DNA of 64,000 bases from Watersipora subatra (lineage: Eukaryota; Bryozoa; Gymnolaemata; Cheilostomatida; Watersiporidae). Both the position numbers and the translations under genes were made by a program. Below, piece by piece: positions 38,401 through 53,400 of this stretch. Under the pieces are notes generated by a model. The model made no database searches, had not been told where the DNA came from, and saw only the letters and a list, made by a program, of their open reading frames with translations. Where the stretch lies: NCBI RefSeq assembly GCF_963576615.1, contig NC_088711.1, positions 23,344,182 to 23,408,181 on the forward strand, read 5' to 3'. Within the stretch, counting starts at the first letter, position 1. Each line of letters opens with the position of its first letter.

Positions 38401-41400
38401 GACGAGATAGTTGATGCTAGCAATATACAATAAATAGAACCTCTACTAAGGAGAGCTCAAGACTGTTATTAAACTAATGATTGGAACTTGATCATCTCTC
38501 CTCATTTATCTACAGAAAATCGCCACCCAGCACTTTCCATCATTTCGCTGGTTTGATGCTGATTGGCTCAAGAAAATTTAGCATTGATTTTGCCACTTTC
38601 ATTTTGGCCCCAGTCATGCTTCATCATTCAGTCGTAGTTAATTTCTCATGAATTTCCTCATTGTCAAAATATAGTCTGCTATATTTAGACAATATAATAC
38701 ATGTATACCACATGTGGACAGGCATGTATACATCTAAGCCCATGGATTGTAATTTTAAAATTTTAGAAAGTTCTCTGAAGTGTTAAAATTATAGCTCACA
38801 GGTGATAAATAATCACATTTCTATTTCATATAAATTCCTATTTTAAGGGTTGGTCTGGAATGTAGCCCTCTACCCCACGTTGGAAGAAAGACTACTATAA
38901 TTAATACATAGTTTGCATTAAAATTCCGCAGCCTAACATACATGAAACATTGTACCGCTGTATTTTGGTCGTCCACACTTAACGAGCATTGCTAAGGACG
39001 TTGATTAGCCTACTGGTATATTCCTTATGAATAATTAGTTTGCAAGCTCTGAGAACTTTCTTACAAAGCGTTGACTGTTAATGTAGTAGAAAAGCTGGCA
39101 ACTCTCTGATTAGAGTTTTGGTTTGAAAAGTAGTGTTGGCATTATTTTTTTCATAGATTGTTCAGCGACTACCAATATAAGACACTCTAAATAAATACAA
39201 CTATAAAGTCGCTCTATGTGTTATGTGCTAGCTCTATGCGCTTGTTGGTTGTTTAAAATGGCAGGCTTCAATACTCTCATGTCTGGACCTCATATAATTC
39301 TGAGGAATTGTTTACTTATCTGATCTTACGCCAGAGTAAACTTGGCTGCCTCGGTTTGCTTTGCTTCTTTTTGCATTTTCGATTTAGGTAGGAATGCGAG
39401 ATTTTTAAACCTTTAAGCGTAATAGGTTTTCAGTATAATTTCAAAGTTTGAAGTTGAATGAATTATTAGTTATTGAGATATGACCGAAAAACTAAGAGCA
39501 CTCCTAATTGGGAAATAAAAACTGCTGACAGAGCATTAGTTTCTAATGAAAATCTGATTCAAGGTTTTGGTAATAAAGGATAAAAAATAAACAAAGCTTC
39601 TCTTCCTTAAAAATAACAGCTTTACAATAAAACTATTTGTTCTTGTATTCATAACAAATTTACACTCAGACTTTTTAGTGCAATCATTGCCCTTTAGTTA
39701 AGCCTAAAATATCATTTCTTCAATTGAGCGTAAAAAACCTATTTACTTTGTTTGATTTTTGTTTTATTTCATAGAGTTACACAAGCTTGGAGCTTCCAAA
39801 TGATACTCAGTTAAAAAGGTTGGGCTATTCTATGCACTTTATAGTCGATGGAAAGTTATTAGTAAGGTCTGGGATCAGGGGACCTGCTTGTATGTACAAG
39901 CCTAGGCTTTATAGTGTTAAAGAAGAGACTTTAAAGGCCTTCTTAGCGCTATCAGTCATTAGATAAGTTGGCCATAGAGGAGTTCCTTCTGTTCTTGTCT
40001 ACTCAACAGGTGCACACAGAAGTAATGTAGATACAACATTGCTGAAGGACATAATGGAAGGATATGACAGCAGAGTTATTGCTAGGGTGGATGATAATCC
40101 ACTTGTGGTGAGGGTTGGTTTCACTTTGGTCCAACTGCATCACTTGGTGAGTGATTCTATCAAGTTAATCAAATCTTAGACATATAGCATGCAAATTTTA
40201 TAAATAATGTTATAGAGTATGTTGATAAGTAGGCTTTTCTTAACTAGTAAATAGGTGTTTTAAAACTTTTGTAAAAGCTTCATAAGGTGTTGGGCAGTTG
40301 TACTAAATTTCATATAAACTCAGCCTAAATTTTGATCTTCATTAGTAGTTTTAACTTATAAATCACAGGCTTTAGCACAGTGTATAATGAAGTTGCTATA
40401 TGCACATGTATATCGAAAGGAGCGATTTAGCCAATCAATGAAAAATTTTATCTTAATAAGGAGAAACAATGCAAGAACATAAACCAAAGTTGGTAAACAA
40501 CAACAAACAGCAAAGTTGGCAGCGTGTTTACAAGTGTTGAGGGTCAAGAAAAACCAAATATTAGTACAATCTATAGAGACTGACATCAATAAATGTAATT
40601 TGTCAGTGAGTCAATGAGTGAATGAATGATTGAATGTGTGATTGAATGAGTGGGTGCGGGATTGAGAGAATGAAAGAGTGGATGAGTCAGTCAGTCTAGT
40701 TCTCTATCAAATGGCCACACTAGAAGACAAGACACATTGTAATAGATGACGAAAAGGTAACCGAAACTCACTTCTTATGGAAAATTATTTTCAAATGAAT
40801 TTACAATTATAGATAACCTTTTAGGAGGTTTCAAGGCATTACACATTTTTTGTTGTATTATGTTAATATTTTTATTTATCACTCTTTAAGTAGTTCAGGT
40901 TATTTAATAAAGGCTCTAAAAGTTGCAAATCACATCTGAATGACTTGACTTCTGTTGCTTTGTAACTGGAGTTCTTTTTTATCTGTATATATCAGGTACT
41001 TGCTGAAGATTGTAGCTCATACAACAATGAAGGCATGCAGGGCACTACTATAAACCCAGCATACACATACAATAATATATACAAACACAAATGGTTTATG
41101 AGAAATGAGTCATCGGAAATGTGTGTCATGTGGTGAACTGTGTCTCGCATAATAGACTGAAACCGACTACACTTATGTCATAGCATTTGGAAAACTATCG
41201 ATAAACCAACCGTTCCACTGAAACAGATCTACCTTGATTCCAACTTATGTTATAAGAGAAGACATGTCAGCATTTGAGACTAGCACACCTGATTGCTAGA
41301 TATTAGGGCAGAGTGGAACATAGTGTGCAAGATGAGCACCTAAGCGCAGTGTTCATCTCGCTTAGGCGTAACATCTGAAACACTGCAAACCGTCTGCTCA

Positions 41401-44400
41401 TTTAAGTATATTTAAATGAAGTCTGTATTTTTAATACCGGTATCGTACATTGCAGGATGAAAAGAAGCAGATGCTAACATCATCTGGCTGGTTTCAAGTG
41501 GTAAGAACTTATGAATGCACTGGTCATTAGATTGTTAGCTTGCTGCTCCACGGACAATGTCGGTGATTACATATTTATTATTTATGGTAAGCTGTATGGC
41601 AACAAGTTAGCACTGTGGCTAGTAATAGACTCAAACCTAAGGTTTGACCTATTACTAGTTCTAGTACTACTACTAGGTAAGAAAGAAGTTTTAACTTATT
41701 GGGTCAAACCTCTTAACTAAAAGCTGGTTAGCACTATATCACCATTAGTCAGCATTTTCCTTCCTGCATTCATCGTCGATTTTGTGAACCGTGAACCGAT
41801 GGCATCGATGAAGCAACGCGGAAACGTCGGAAAAGTTTGCAGCTGTCAAATTTTCTCGATATTTCGCCGAGCATCGACGACTGCCTTTCAAATGTGAACA
41901 ATTACAGCGATGGTAATTCGCGGTCGCGGATAGCGTGAATTATTCATATCCGTCTATGATAGTTGCTGCGAGCCTAGTTTTTTATTCCCGCAAGCGAAAA
42001 CAAAGAAGTTTATTCACAAAAATTTAAAAAGAAAAATGAAAACACTACATCACGGAGTATTTCCTGATGCAAACGCGAATAATGTGAACATCCTTATCAT
42101 TGATGATCACCGAAGTATGGCGACATCAACGCCGAGATATGGTGATGTACATGTAGTGCGAACCAGCTTTAAGGTAGCAGAAAACAAACTTGGGCTAAAG
42201 GTAGGAGTCAGCCTAAGGCTAAAACTATGAGTGATATGAAGTAGAAAACCTAGGGCTGTGATTTTGAATGTACCAGTAACTGAATTCATGCAAAATTAGC
42301 CTACAGGACTTAAGGTTAAGAGCTCGCTCTAGGAATAAAACAAGAAAGCTGAAAGTAGACTAGTGAACTTTTATTGCCCTAGTTCATTAATAATTTTTCA
42401 TTTATAACCCTATTTGCAAATATCGAAACAACTGCTTCAATGTTTCAACCAAACAGACCACATCAACTATACTGACCACATCAACCACACTGACCACATC
42501 AACCATACTGACCACATCAACAATACTGACCACATCAACCATACTGACCACATCAACCATACTGACCATATCAACCATACTGACCACATCAACAATACTG
42601 ACCATATTAACCATACTGACCACATCAACCATACTGACCATATCAACCATACTGACCACATTAACCATACTGACCACATTAACCATACTGACCATATCAA
42701 CCATACTGACCACATCAACCATACTGACCACATCAACCATACTGACCATATCAACCATACTGACCACATCAACCATACTGACAACATCAACCATATTGAC
42801 CACATCAACCATACTGACCATATCAACCATACTGACCACATTAACCATACTGACCACATCAACCATACTGACCACATCAACCATACTGACCACATCAACT
42901 ATACTGACCACATCAACCATACTGACCACATCAACTATACTGACCACATCAACCATACTGACCATATCAACCATACTGACCACATCAACCATACTGACCA
43001 CATCAACCATACTGACCATATCAACCATACTGACCACATCAACCATACTGACAAGATCAACCATATTGACCACATCAACCATACTGACCACATCAACCAT
43101 ACTGACCACATCAACCATACTGACCACATCAACCATACTGACCATATCAACCATACTGACCATATCAACCATACTAAGCACATCAACCATACTGACCATA
43201 TCAACCATACTTACCACATCAACCATACTGACCATATCAACCATACTGACCATATCAACCATACTGACCACATCAATCATACTGACCACATCAACCATAC
43301 TGACCACATCAACCATACTGACCACATCAACCATACTTACCACATCAACCATACTGACCATATCAACCATACTGACCACATCAACCATACTGACCACATC
43401 AACTATACTGACCACATCAACCATACTGACCACATCAACTATACTGACCACATCAACAATACTGACCACATCAACCATACTGACCACATCAACAATACTG
43501 ACCACATCAACCATACTGACCACATCAACCATACTGACCACATCAACCATACTGACCACATCAACTATACTGACCACATCAACCATACTGACCATATCAA
43601 CCATACTGACCACATCAACCATACTGACCACATCAACCATACTGACCATATCAACCATACTGACCACATCAACCATACTGACAACATCAACCATATTGAC
43701 CACATCAACCATACTGACCATATCAACCATACTGACCACATTAACCATACTGACCACATCAACCATACTGACCTCATCAACCATATTGACCACATCAACC
43801 ATACTGACCATATCAACCATACTGACCACATTAACCATACTGACCACATCAACCATACTGACCACATCAACTATACTGACCACATCAACCATACTGACCA
43901 CATCAACCATACTGACCACATCAACCATACTGACCACATCAACCATACTGACCACATCAACCATATTGACCACATCAACCATACTGACCATATCAACCAT
44001 ACTGACCACATTAACCATACTGACCATATCAACCATACTGACCTCATCAACCATACTGACCACATCAACCATACTGACCACATCAACCACAGTGACCACA
44101 TCAACCATATTGACCACATCAACCATACTGACCATATCAACCATACTGACCACATCAACCATACTGACCACATCAACCATACTGACCACATCAACCATAC
44201 TGACCACATCGACCATACTGACCACATCAACCATACTGACTTCATCAACCATACTGACCACATCAACCATACTGACCACATCAACCATACTGACCACATC
44301 AACCATACTGACCATATCAACCATACTGACCACATCAACCATACTGACCATATCAACCACACTGACCATATCAACCATACTGACCATATCAACCATACTG

Positions 44401-47400
44401 ACCATATCAAGCATAAAAACCACACTCATCTAACAATTACAAGGGTATTATGATGTTGGTAAGGCTTATAAATGTCTGATTTTTACTATATGCACTCCTT
44501 TATGAATGTTTCTTATCCTGTTTATTATAAGATTATTATAAATTATAAAAACATTATATCATTAATTCCCAACAGAAAAGTGATAAAATGCAAAATGGTT
44601 ATGGTACACGTCAGGTTATAGCATCAAAACTTACACGTGGATATTTTAATAGGTTTTGCAACTTACACCAACTATAGTCGAGAATATATATTATACGTTA
44701 TATGAAGCAATGAAGGTATCAACGCTTGTATGAGAGGTCTGACTGATATCGCAGACTTATGTTAAAGGTATCTTGTCTAAACATGTAAACATATAAGATA
44801 TTATTGATATGTAACTTCTACACAAGAGTATTTGAAGTTCAGCAATTTTTAGGTTTTAACCCCAAACAAACATTTACTGAGTTGTACATGTGATCACTCT
44901 AGCTTGGTCAGTTAGAGAGCAGACGTACTGCTCCGACACACTCTTACAGAGGATAATGATCTAACTATATTTATGATTACATATTTGATTGAAGTGCTAG
45001 TAAGAACCTGCCAACTGCTCTCTTATGCACCTTGATATAAGTTCATGAATAAATAACTAAAGTTATTAAAAGGCATCAATAATATCCACTAAACAGGATG
45101 CTCATGATCTTGCAACGAGTCATGCAATTCCACTTATGCACACTCGGTTTAGAATAGTATAGATGATCGCAGGTCAATGCATCACTTATAAATCAAACAT
45201 CCGGAAGCGTGTGCTTGTTGTCATTGCTAATGTTCTTACAAATGGAGGCTGTGTTCATTGGCAGTGTTCACTAAAAGCTTTCTTGCAAGTTCTATCTCTT
45301 ATTCACCAGTTTTCATCTGTACGTCAAATGTGCCTTACAGTAACTAGTCTAATTAAATGGAAATATTAATGCATCAGCCAGTTATTATATTTACACAGGT
45401 TACAATGCGCGCTAGTAGTGATCTGCTGAATAGTGAAGTTTTGGTTGGATTTATCTAATCTTGTAAAATTATAAAATAATAGCATGAAATATAAATTACC
45501 ATTTTTCAATTATTTAGTTATAACTTCAAAAATACAGAGAGTGCTATGTGTTTCCTGCTTTGGCATAACCATCTGCTTTCCAAGTTGAGCTATGATCGTT
45601 CAATGTATAGCTCAAGTATATATCTAAAACTCAGCGTTTGCCTATCTGTCGTTCGTCTGTCCAGCTATAGTGATAAATTTATAGCAACGAATACTCGATA
45701 TATATATACTGAATTTAAATGTGAGGCAATCAAATAGCAATTCTGCTAACAAGTGAGGGTAACCACAAGGCTAAGTCATTTCCATCTTATCATATAGTGT
45801 TTATCCTTTTCATGATTGTGCACGTTAAATGTGCACTTTTTATTATTAATTACTATTACCTTTGTGTTTGCAATTTTTTTGAAATTTTTTTAAAAGTTAA
45901 TTTTTTACCATTACCTATTTTTTTAATTTATAATTTTCAAATGTGCCATTACACTCCTATTTTTGGTTTTTATTTTGGTTCGATTGCTAAAGCTGCAAAG
46001 GCTAAATACTTTTCACCATTACAGTTGTATTATCTCAAGTAAGAATTGACTTTGCATTCTCTCTCCAATCGGTTAAACAAAGTACCAGACAAAAACGGTG
46101 TGATATCTCATTTTTACGTTTGTACTAGTATCGACAGGTACCACCCAGTATCGCCATATTCAAAGTTTTGATTGATAGTTTTTGCTGTAACAGTGTGCTT
46201 ATTTATACACACACTTCCATGCAATCCTTGGTGTTATTATTAATTCAACATATTCAGAATTTTTATTTTGTATTCTCAGTTCCTATTAATTGTATCATTA
46301 CCAAACCCTGTTTCATTAAAATCATAGCAAAACAGACTTTATGTAACCATTTCTTGCTAATTATTTCACATTTAAACACTTTCACAGTTGTTTTATTTTT
46401 TCTCTTAATTTATTTGAACCGCTCAAAACACTTTTCTCATGATATGAACTTTTAAAGTTAGAATGGTAACTGCTGTTATATATTAAATAAAAATAAAATT
46501 TCTGTTCAAAGACTTCGGGCATTACGCTAGTACATCTATGTATTTTAAAAGCACGACAGTTGTCTATTTGTTTTTAATGCATGGAAGGTGCTTAACTGAT
46601 TTTTTAAACCAAAGCTAGTCAATTTTTATTACGTTTTCTTTCATAACATGAGCTGCTTCGTGATAGCCCAAGTAAACAGGCTGCACATAGACAGAGTACT
46701 TCGTAATAGCCCAAGTAAACAGGCTGCACATAGACAGAGTACTTCGTTATAGCCCAAGTAAACAGGCTGCACATAGACAGAGTGCTTCACAATAGCTCAA
46801 GTAAACAGGCTGCACATAGACAGAGTACTTCGTGATAGCCCAAGTAAACGGGCTGCACGTAGACAGAGTACTTCGTGATAGCCCAAGTAAACAGGCTGCA
46901 CATAGACAATGTACTTTGTGATAGCCCAAGTAAGCAGTTTGCATATAGACAGAGTAATTTCCTCTTTCCATTAGAAATTCTTAGTATCCTTGCACTTTGC
47001 AATGAAACCAAGTTTCTGTTGACAAGTAGAATTGAAGCTTATAACGCATTAATGCATCCACCTTACTTTAACATCAATATATTTCAGTACCTTACATTTC
47101 ATCTCATGAGTAAGTTGAAATATAATTTATTAGAATGCTAAAAAGCAAATTTGACACACTTAATGTTTATAGCTGATGAGTAGTGACAACTTCCACATAG
47201 GTGACTGTTACATATTAATGATGTGGAAAGACACACATCACATATAATAAAAATAATAATGGTATATTTATTATTTATTATATCATTCAGTAAAAATGAG
47301 GAGCATTAAAGCACTGTTATAATCACAGGTTGTTTTTACGATTGCAGTCATTTGTATTATTTTCAAATAAATATGTAAATATTACTCTAGAGCAATTGCA

Positions 47401-50400
47401 TGGCAGCTCCCCAGAAATTACAAGTGACCTTAATTAACTATTCAACATAAACAAAGGCATAGTATAGCAAAATCCAAACATCCTACACCGCAAAGATGTT
47501 GCTGTGATATAGAGTTTGCTACCATAATGTAATATGCTGTATTTTATAAAAGTATTGCACTATGCAATATTAGTAATGTAGTATGTCACAATAATGCATG
47601 CAATACAAAATACCTTGTGTAGGATATCATAAAACACAGCAAAATAGGATTATTGAAATAAAGTACACTATAAAGCAATATATTGTATTATTTTACTTAC
47701 ATTATATCATATTATATATAGAACACTATATTACCATAAGATACATTGAAAAATAATATGGTTTTTTGCTATATGATAGAACTTAGTCTGATATAGCAAA
47801 CAAAACATTTTGTAACTACAAAATAATGCAATAATCAGTGTAGTGGTATGCTAATATATATTTTATTGCATCAAATTGATATGAATTATAACTTATAACA
47901 GTTATAACTTATAACAGTTACAACTTATAGCAGTTATAACTTATTACAGGTATAACTTATAACAGTTATAACTTATAACAGTTGTAACTTATAACAGCAT
48001 AAACTTGTGTGTTAAACTCTAGACATGATTAGATGCTATATGTATTATTAAAAACGTCTAGTGTTTGCTGTGCACCAATGTACCAACCATTGGGTGCTGT
48101 CGCTCACCAATGTACCGTTGAGTGCTGCCGTATAACACTTGACAAAAATAGATAAAGTGCCGTGGAGCTTCAATGGGTTAGTAGAAACCTGACTTTGTTG
48201 ACTGACAAGATGTCAAGAGATGAAATTTGTAAATCAATAACTGGCCATAGACTGCTCTCTACTAACCTGCCTTATACTATAACCTGACTATAGACTGTTC
48301 TCTACTAACCTGCCTTATAATATAACTTGACTATAGACTGTTCTCTACTAACCCGCCTTATAATGTGACCTGACTATAGACCGCTCTCTACTAAACTGCC
48401 TTATACTATAGCACAGGTGCATCTTCTAATGCAGTACATCAAATTTTATATGTTAAACTGATGCTTGTTTTACTCGCAATGTATTTTGTTGCTTGGGTTT
48501 TTATAAAAGTGTGGTATTTATAATTTATCGTAGACTTCTACAGCTGTGAGATGTTCATAGTAGATTATAAGCACCCATTGCTTGCAGGACTGGGTTGATG
48601 ATAGACTCAAATGGAATGCAACTAAATATAACAGAAGCAGTACAGTTATTCCTTCAAAGCATCTCTGGCTTCCAGATATTGGATTTCTAAACAGGTCAGT
48701 CAGGTAGTGGGCATACAGAAACTCACTTGTGCAAATATAGCACACTAATTTTGTATATTCTTGCACTTGTACATAAAATACTATTAGCATAATTTATGTA
48801 TGTGCACACGCATTTATAAGCATAACTGCAATATATGTATGAGTACACAGGGTTAGGTATATATACAATGAATTCATGAATGGGACAGTTTTGCACACAT
48901 CCAGTAAATTTATGCAAATGCCAGAGGTTGCTGTATTTGAGGTCTATGTAGGTGTGAGAAAGGGTATAGTGTCTTTCATTGGTTTTTATTTTTATTGTCT
49001 GCACTTGTCTCACTTCTAGACCTACACTAGAATGCTACTCCAAACTAGAATAAACAGTAGAAAGTAAAAAAGACCTGTTTTATATATAAAAGTACACACA
49101 CCTGTGTAAAAATTTGTAAAAATACGTTTACCCGTGTACAAATATATGCATGTGCATACACTATTGCGCAAATATATACCGTATACACCTATGTAAAAAT
49201 ATACACAGTAGGCGTGCATGTACCTGTGTTAAAATATATACAAACACATATATTTGTGTATAAATATATATGGGCACATACCAATGTGTACAAATGCATC
49301 CACGTACATACAGCAGTGTACAAATATTTGCAAATACATACACTTGCTTACAATATGTTCATGCACAGACATTGTTGTGCGAATATACAGATTTACATGC
49401 ATCTGTATACAAATATGTTCACCCAAATGTGTATTCCCTTAAACAAACAACTGTCCGTACATATAAAGCCTTATTATCTTAGATTTATACATTTTATTAT
49501 TATTGAGCAATTTGCGTTTATTTACAAGGTGCCATTGTAAAGGGGCTAAATAATATACAGTCTATGAAGGCCTTTTTGTTCCACTCTGCTGTACATCAGC
49601 AGAGTATCAAGCTCTTGCGCATTAAGCACATCTTCTTTGCAATTGTAATATTAGGTAAATCTGTAAAAATTCCATTTTGGAGCACATTTTATACATGACT
49701 CTCTCTTAGTTATAAGGGAGTATTTAAAAGCCTGTAGGGCAGAGCAAAATCTGGTCCACTCATACTTGTTGACTTTAGACCTTGTTCATCTCTAATCTTT
49801 GCATCTTGCTCTATCATCAGATGAGGGGTTGCCCTATTTCAATAGTTTATCAATAAAGTTATGGTAATATAAGCTAGCCATTGTAGCCAAATTGCTGAGC
49901 ATTTCAACTAGAAGGCTGTAATTAGAGAGTTGTCCAACCTTTATATGCCTAGCAAAAGAACACACAACTCTTTAAGCTAGCTCAAGATCAAGCATAGTAG
50001 TCAAATTTGTCGTATTTTGCTTCAATCTTCAGAGTCACACTTTTTTAAGAAAACATCCTTCCACCATGACAAGGTGCCAAGTTGGTCACCCTGGCAGTTT
50101 ATCAGACGAATGAAAGCAAAAGACAATTAAACATTCTATGCATTTTAGAAATACATTTTAAACGCGCTATAATGTATCACCATGCATATTTTATGTACTA
50201 TATTTAATTAAATGCTGCCTCTTTTTATTGCAGCGCATCAATTTACCACACATCTATGATAAAGAATGAGTTTAGATGTGTCGTGTATAGCGATGGATCA
50301 GTCTTATGGGTGCCTGGAGGCACCTATCACACTACTTGTGAGCTCGACATCAGTAAATTCCCTTTTGACAAACAAACGTAAGTGGATTATCTATGTTGTC

Positions 50401-53400
50401 ATGCCTTTTGGCTACGCTGTACAAAGATACGTTGGCTACACCTTTGGAGCTTGTTATAATTGACAGTCGCATATGTTAGCTTACAGCGCAATGACTTTAG
50501 TGTATCGATGTAACTCAAACTACTAGAACCAATAGTTATATTGATATTATTAAGTTATTTCCATCAATTTATTTACTTTAGGTGTTATCTTCACTTGACA
50601 AACTGGGCTTATAACATAGCAGAAATGAATTTAGTGAGATACTCAGAAAAGATCGTGCTAGACAGCTATAACCCTAGCGCGGAATGGAACTTGACCGATA
50701 CATCAGTCATTAGGTAAGAGGTCAAGTATTAAAGGCTAGAGGCATGCCTGCAGGTATGGCTAATAGTATCTAATCATATGATGAGTCCTGCAAGCACTGA
50801 ATGTCATTGATGTGAAGTGTAATCAGTAACGGGTTCATTTGTAGAGAAGGGCTTATTAAATTATTTAAAAAAAATCTTTATTTATTAGCTAGTAACTACA
50901 ACTTACAAGCTATTCATGATTGGGCCTTGCCTTGAGTAAGTCTACTTATGCAGTCAAACCTCTGCTTAGTCACACTTCGACGAATCATAAAAATTCGACG
51001 AATCGTTGCCTACAGTAACTTTTCAAACACAAATTTTGAAAGTTTATGAAAGTGGCATGATATTGTAACTGAATGTAAGGAAACTAATAAAATTAAAAGG
51101 ATAATGCAATAATAATACAATAACATATATAAACTAATTTATTTTAATGTTACAAAGTTCAAATTCAAGTAAATCACATCGCTGTTCTCCATCAACAGCG
51201 TTACCTGTGAACTTGCACACAGTAGACCTGATTCCTTTTTTAGGTGTTGCTAAAATAAACTAACGATGAGAGGCTTTTGTCATTGTTTATCACTTTATGA
51301 ATTTAATATTTGTCCATATACTTCTGTAACGTATTTACTTTGTTACTATATTTGTTACTATAATCTATTACCTGTAATATTTATTAAGCAGTAATCGTAG
51401 ACGTTTATGCTGCAAAACACAGAAAACAAATTCTGGAGGCGTCGTTAGGTTTGCCTAGACTTTATGTGTCTAGCTTATTGGACTATGTTCAGCCCGACTC
51501 TCCTGTATTTTCAGAGATGAAATTGTCTATGAGTGCTGTGGGAACATTTCATATCCATCCCTACATTTTCGAATATGGATCGAGAGAAGGAGTCTGTATT
51601 ATATAGTAAATATCATAACACCCTGCATCATACTTTCGCTACTCGCGACCTTCACCTTCTGCATACCTCCAGACTCGGGAGAGAAGATTTCTTTGGGTAT
51701 CACCTTGCTCTTAAGTTTCACAGTCTTTCAGCTCATCGTAGCTGAGAGCATCCCGAGGAGATCAGACTCTATTCCCATCATAAGTAAGTCTTGGCTAAAG
51801 CGGTATATTATTTATAAAAGCCGAAAATATCATAATAAGCCTAGATGAATAAAGTTGCACCAGGTTTAAAAAGAATATATACATACAAGTATATTAGCTA
51901 TCATAAGCTATAAAAATAATTACATTCTATTTCTTCAACTATTTTATTTGGAAACAAAAATAAGGTTTTATAGTAAAGCTGATAGAAATATTGAAGTCAG
52001 TAAAAAGTGAGGTACAGTTATAATGTATATTTATAATAATATGTATATTTATAATAATATGTATATTTATAATAATATGTATATTTATAATAATATGTAT
52101 ATTTATAATAATATGTATATTTATATTAATATGTATATTTATAATAATATGTATATTTATAATAATATGTATATTTATAATAATATGTATATTTATAATA
52201 ATATGTATATTTATAATAATATGTATATTTATAATAATATGTATATTTATAATAATATGTATATTTATAATAATATGTATATTTATAATAATATGTATAT
52301 TTATAATAATATGTATATTTATAATAATATGTATATTTATAATAATATGTATATTTATAATAATATGTATATTTATAATAATATGTATATTTATAATAAT
52401 ATGTATATTTATAATAATATGTATATTTATAATAATATGTATATTTATAATAATATGTATATTTATAATAATATGTATATTTATAATAATATGTATATTT
52501 ATAATAATATGTATATTTATAATAATATGTATATTTATAATAATATGTATATTTATAATAATATGTATATTTATAATAATATGTATATTTATAATAATAT
52601 GTATATTTATAATGATATGTATATTTATAATGATATGTATATTTATAATGATATGTATATTTATAATGATATGTATATTTATAATGATATGTATATTTAT
52701 AATAATATGTATATTTATAATAATATGTATATTTATAATAATTTCTGTTCAGTTTGCAGGCTAATTAAAACAAATTCTTTAAAGCTCAGCTTCATGGTTA
52801 AAGTCAAATAAGCAGACTCGAGTAGCGTGTAACAAGGTTGTGAACAGGTTTGGATAAGTTTTATGCAGACTACAAACTACTAATGAGTTATAGAGAGTTA
52901 GTTCTGACTGAACTTTTAATAACCTCTGCGGGAGTATTTGTAATCTCTCACACTCAACGCATTCTTTCACTTACATTAACATCTTCCGGTAAGGTTAAAA
53001 ACACAATTAAGTGCGCTATAAAATTCTTTAATATAGTTGAGAAAAAATAAATGAATTGTTGAGAGTTAAGAAATTTTGGTTTTTGGTAACCTTAGTAAAC
53101 AGCTCGATCAATGAAAAACAACCAAAAAGGCGCATACTGACTTGTTGATTTTGACTTTTTGATTTGATCTCAAATTAATTTATGAGAAACGGCACTAATC
53201 TAAATTAATCTTTATTTTAATAGCAAACTTGTCAGTTTGGTCAATCTGATACAGTTTTGTCCTAGTACATATTCTGTAGATCAGTTTGTAGAGGTGTCTC
53301 AATCAATACGCATCAATCACTAGGTTAAACGGTTATGGTAAAAGCACCTTTTTGAGCTGCTTTCAGTGATAACATTTGTCATTACTTTGTTTTATACACT

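Larger units (their letters stand above)
35566..40009 (+). other. Intron 1 of the receptor gene
   Basis: 4.4-kb intron carrying a degenerate CTGCAGA(T/C)AACATTT-type repeat (36455-36800), a TA-flanked MITE (37258-37932) and a palindromic element (38192-38391). No internal exon fits the reading phase. The remainder is plain AT-rich sequence. Confidence 0.7.
41501..48587 (+). other. Intron 3 of the receptor gene
   Basis: 7.1-kb intron, the longest here, between exon 3 (donor GTAAGA) and exon 4. It contains the 18-bp minisatellite, a 43-bp array at 46656, a 16-bp ACTTATAACAGTTATA repeat at 47880-48000 and another 43-bp array at 48247. The short frames at 45163-46455 show no family features. Confidence 0.75.

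Noticed and set aside
42450..44412. CRISPR-like array
   Set aside because: Units are directly adjacent with no unique spacers, and the host is an animal.
42402..44453. Six long frames on both strands (up to 679 codons)
   Set aside because: Products of a stop-free 18-bp repeat lying in a receptor intron; no non-repetitive domain, start context or splice link.
49022..49540. Several overlapping Cys/Tyr-rich frames on both strands
   Set aside because: Degenerate TGTGTACAAATA repeat, open by composition.
50945..51015. TCGACGAATC-type repeated motif in receptor intron 6
   Set aside because: Two short copies of AATTCGACGAATC only; no ends or partner copy found.
52023..52811. 262-codon MYIYNN repeat frame
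   Set aside because: AT-rich 18-bp microsatellite-like array in an intron.
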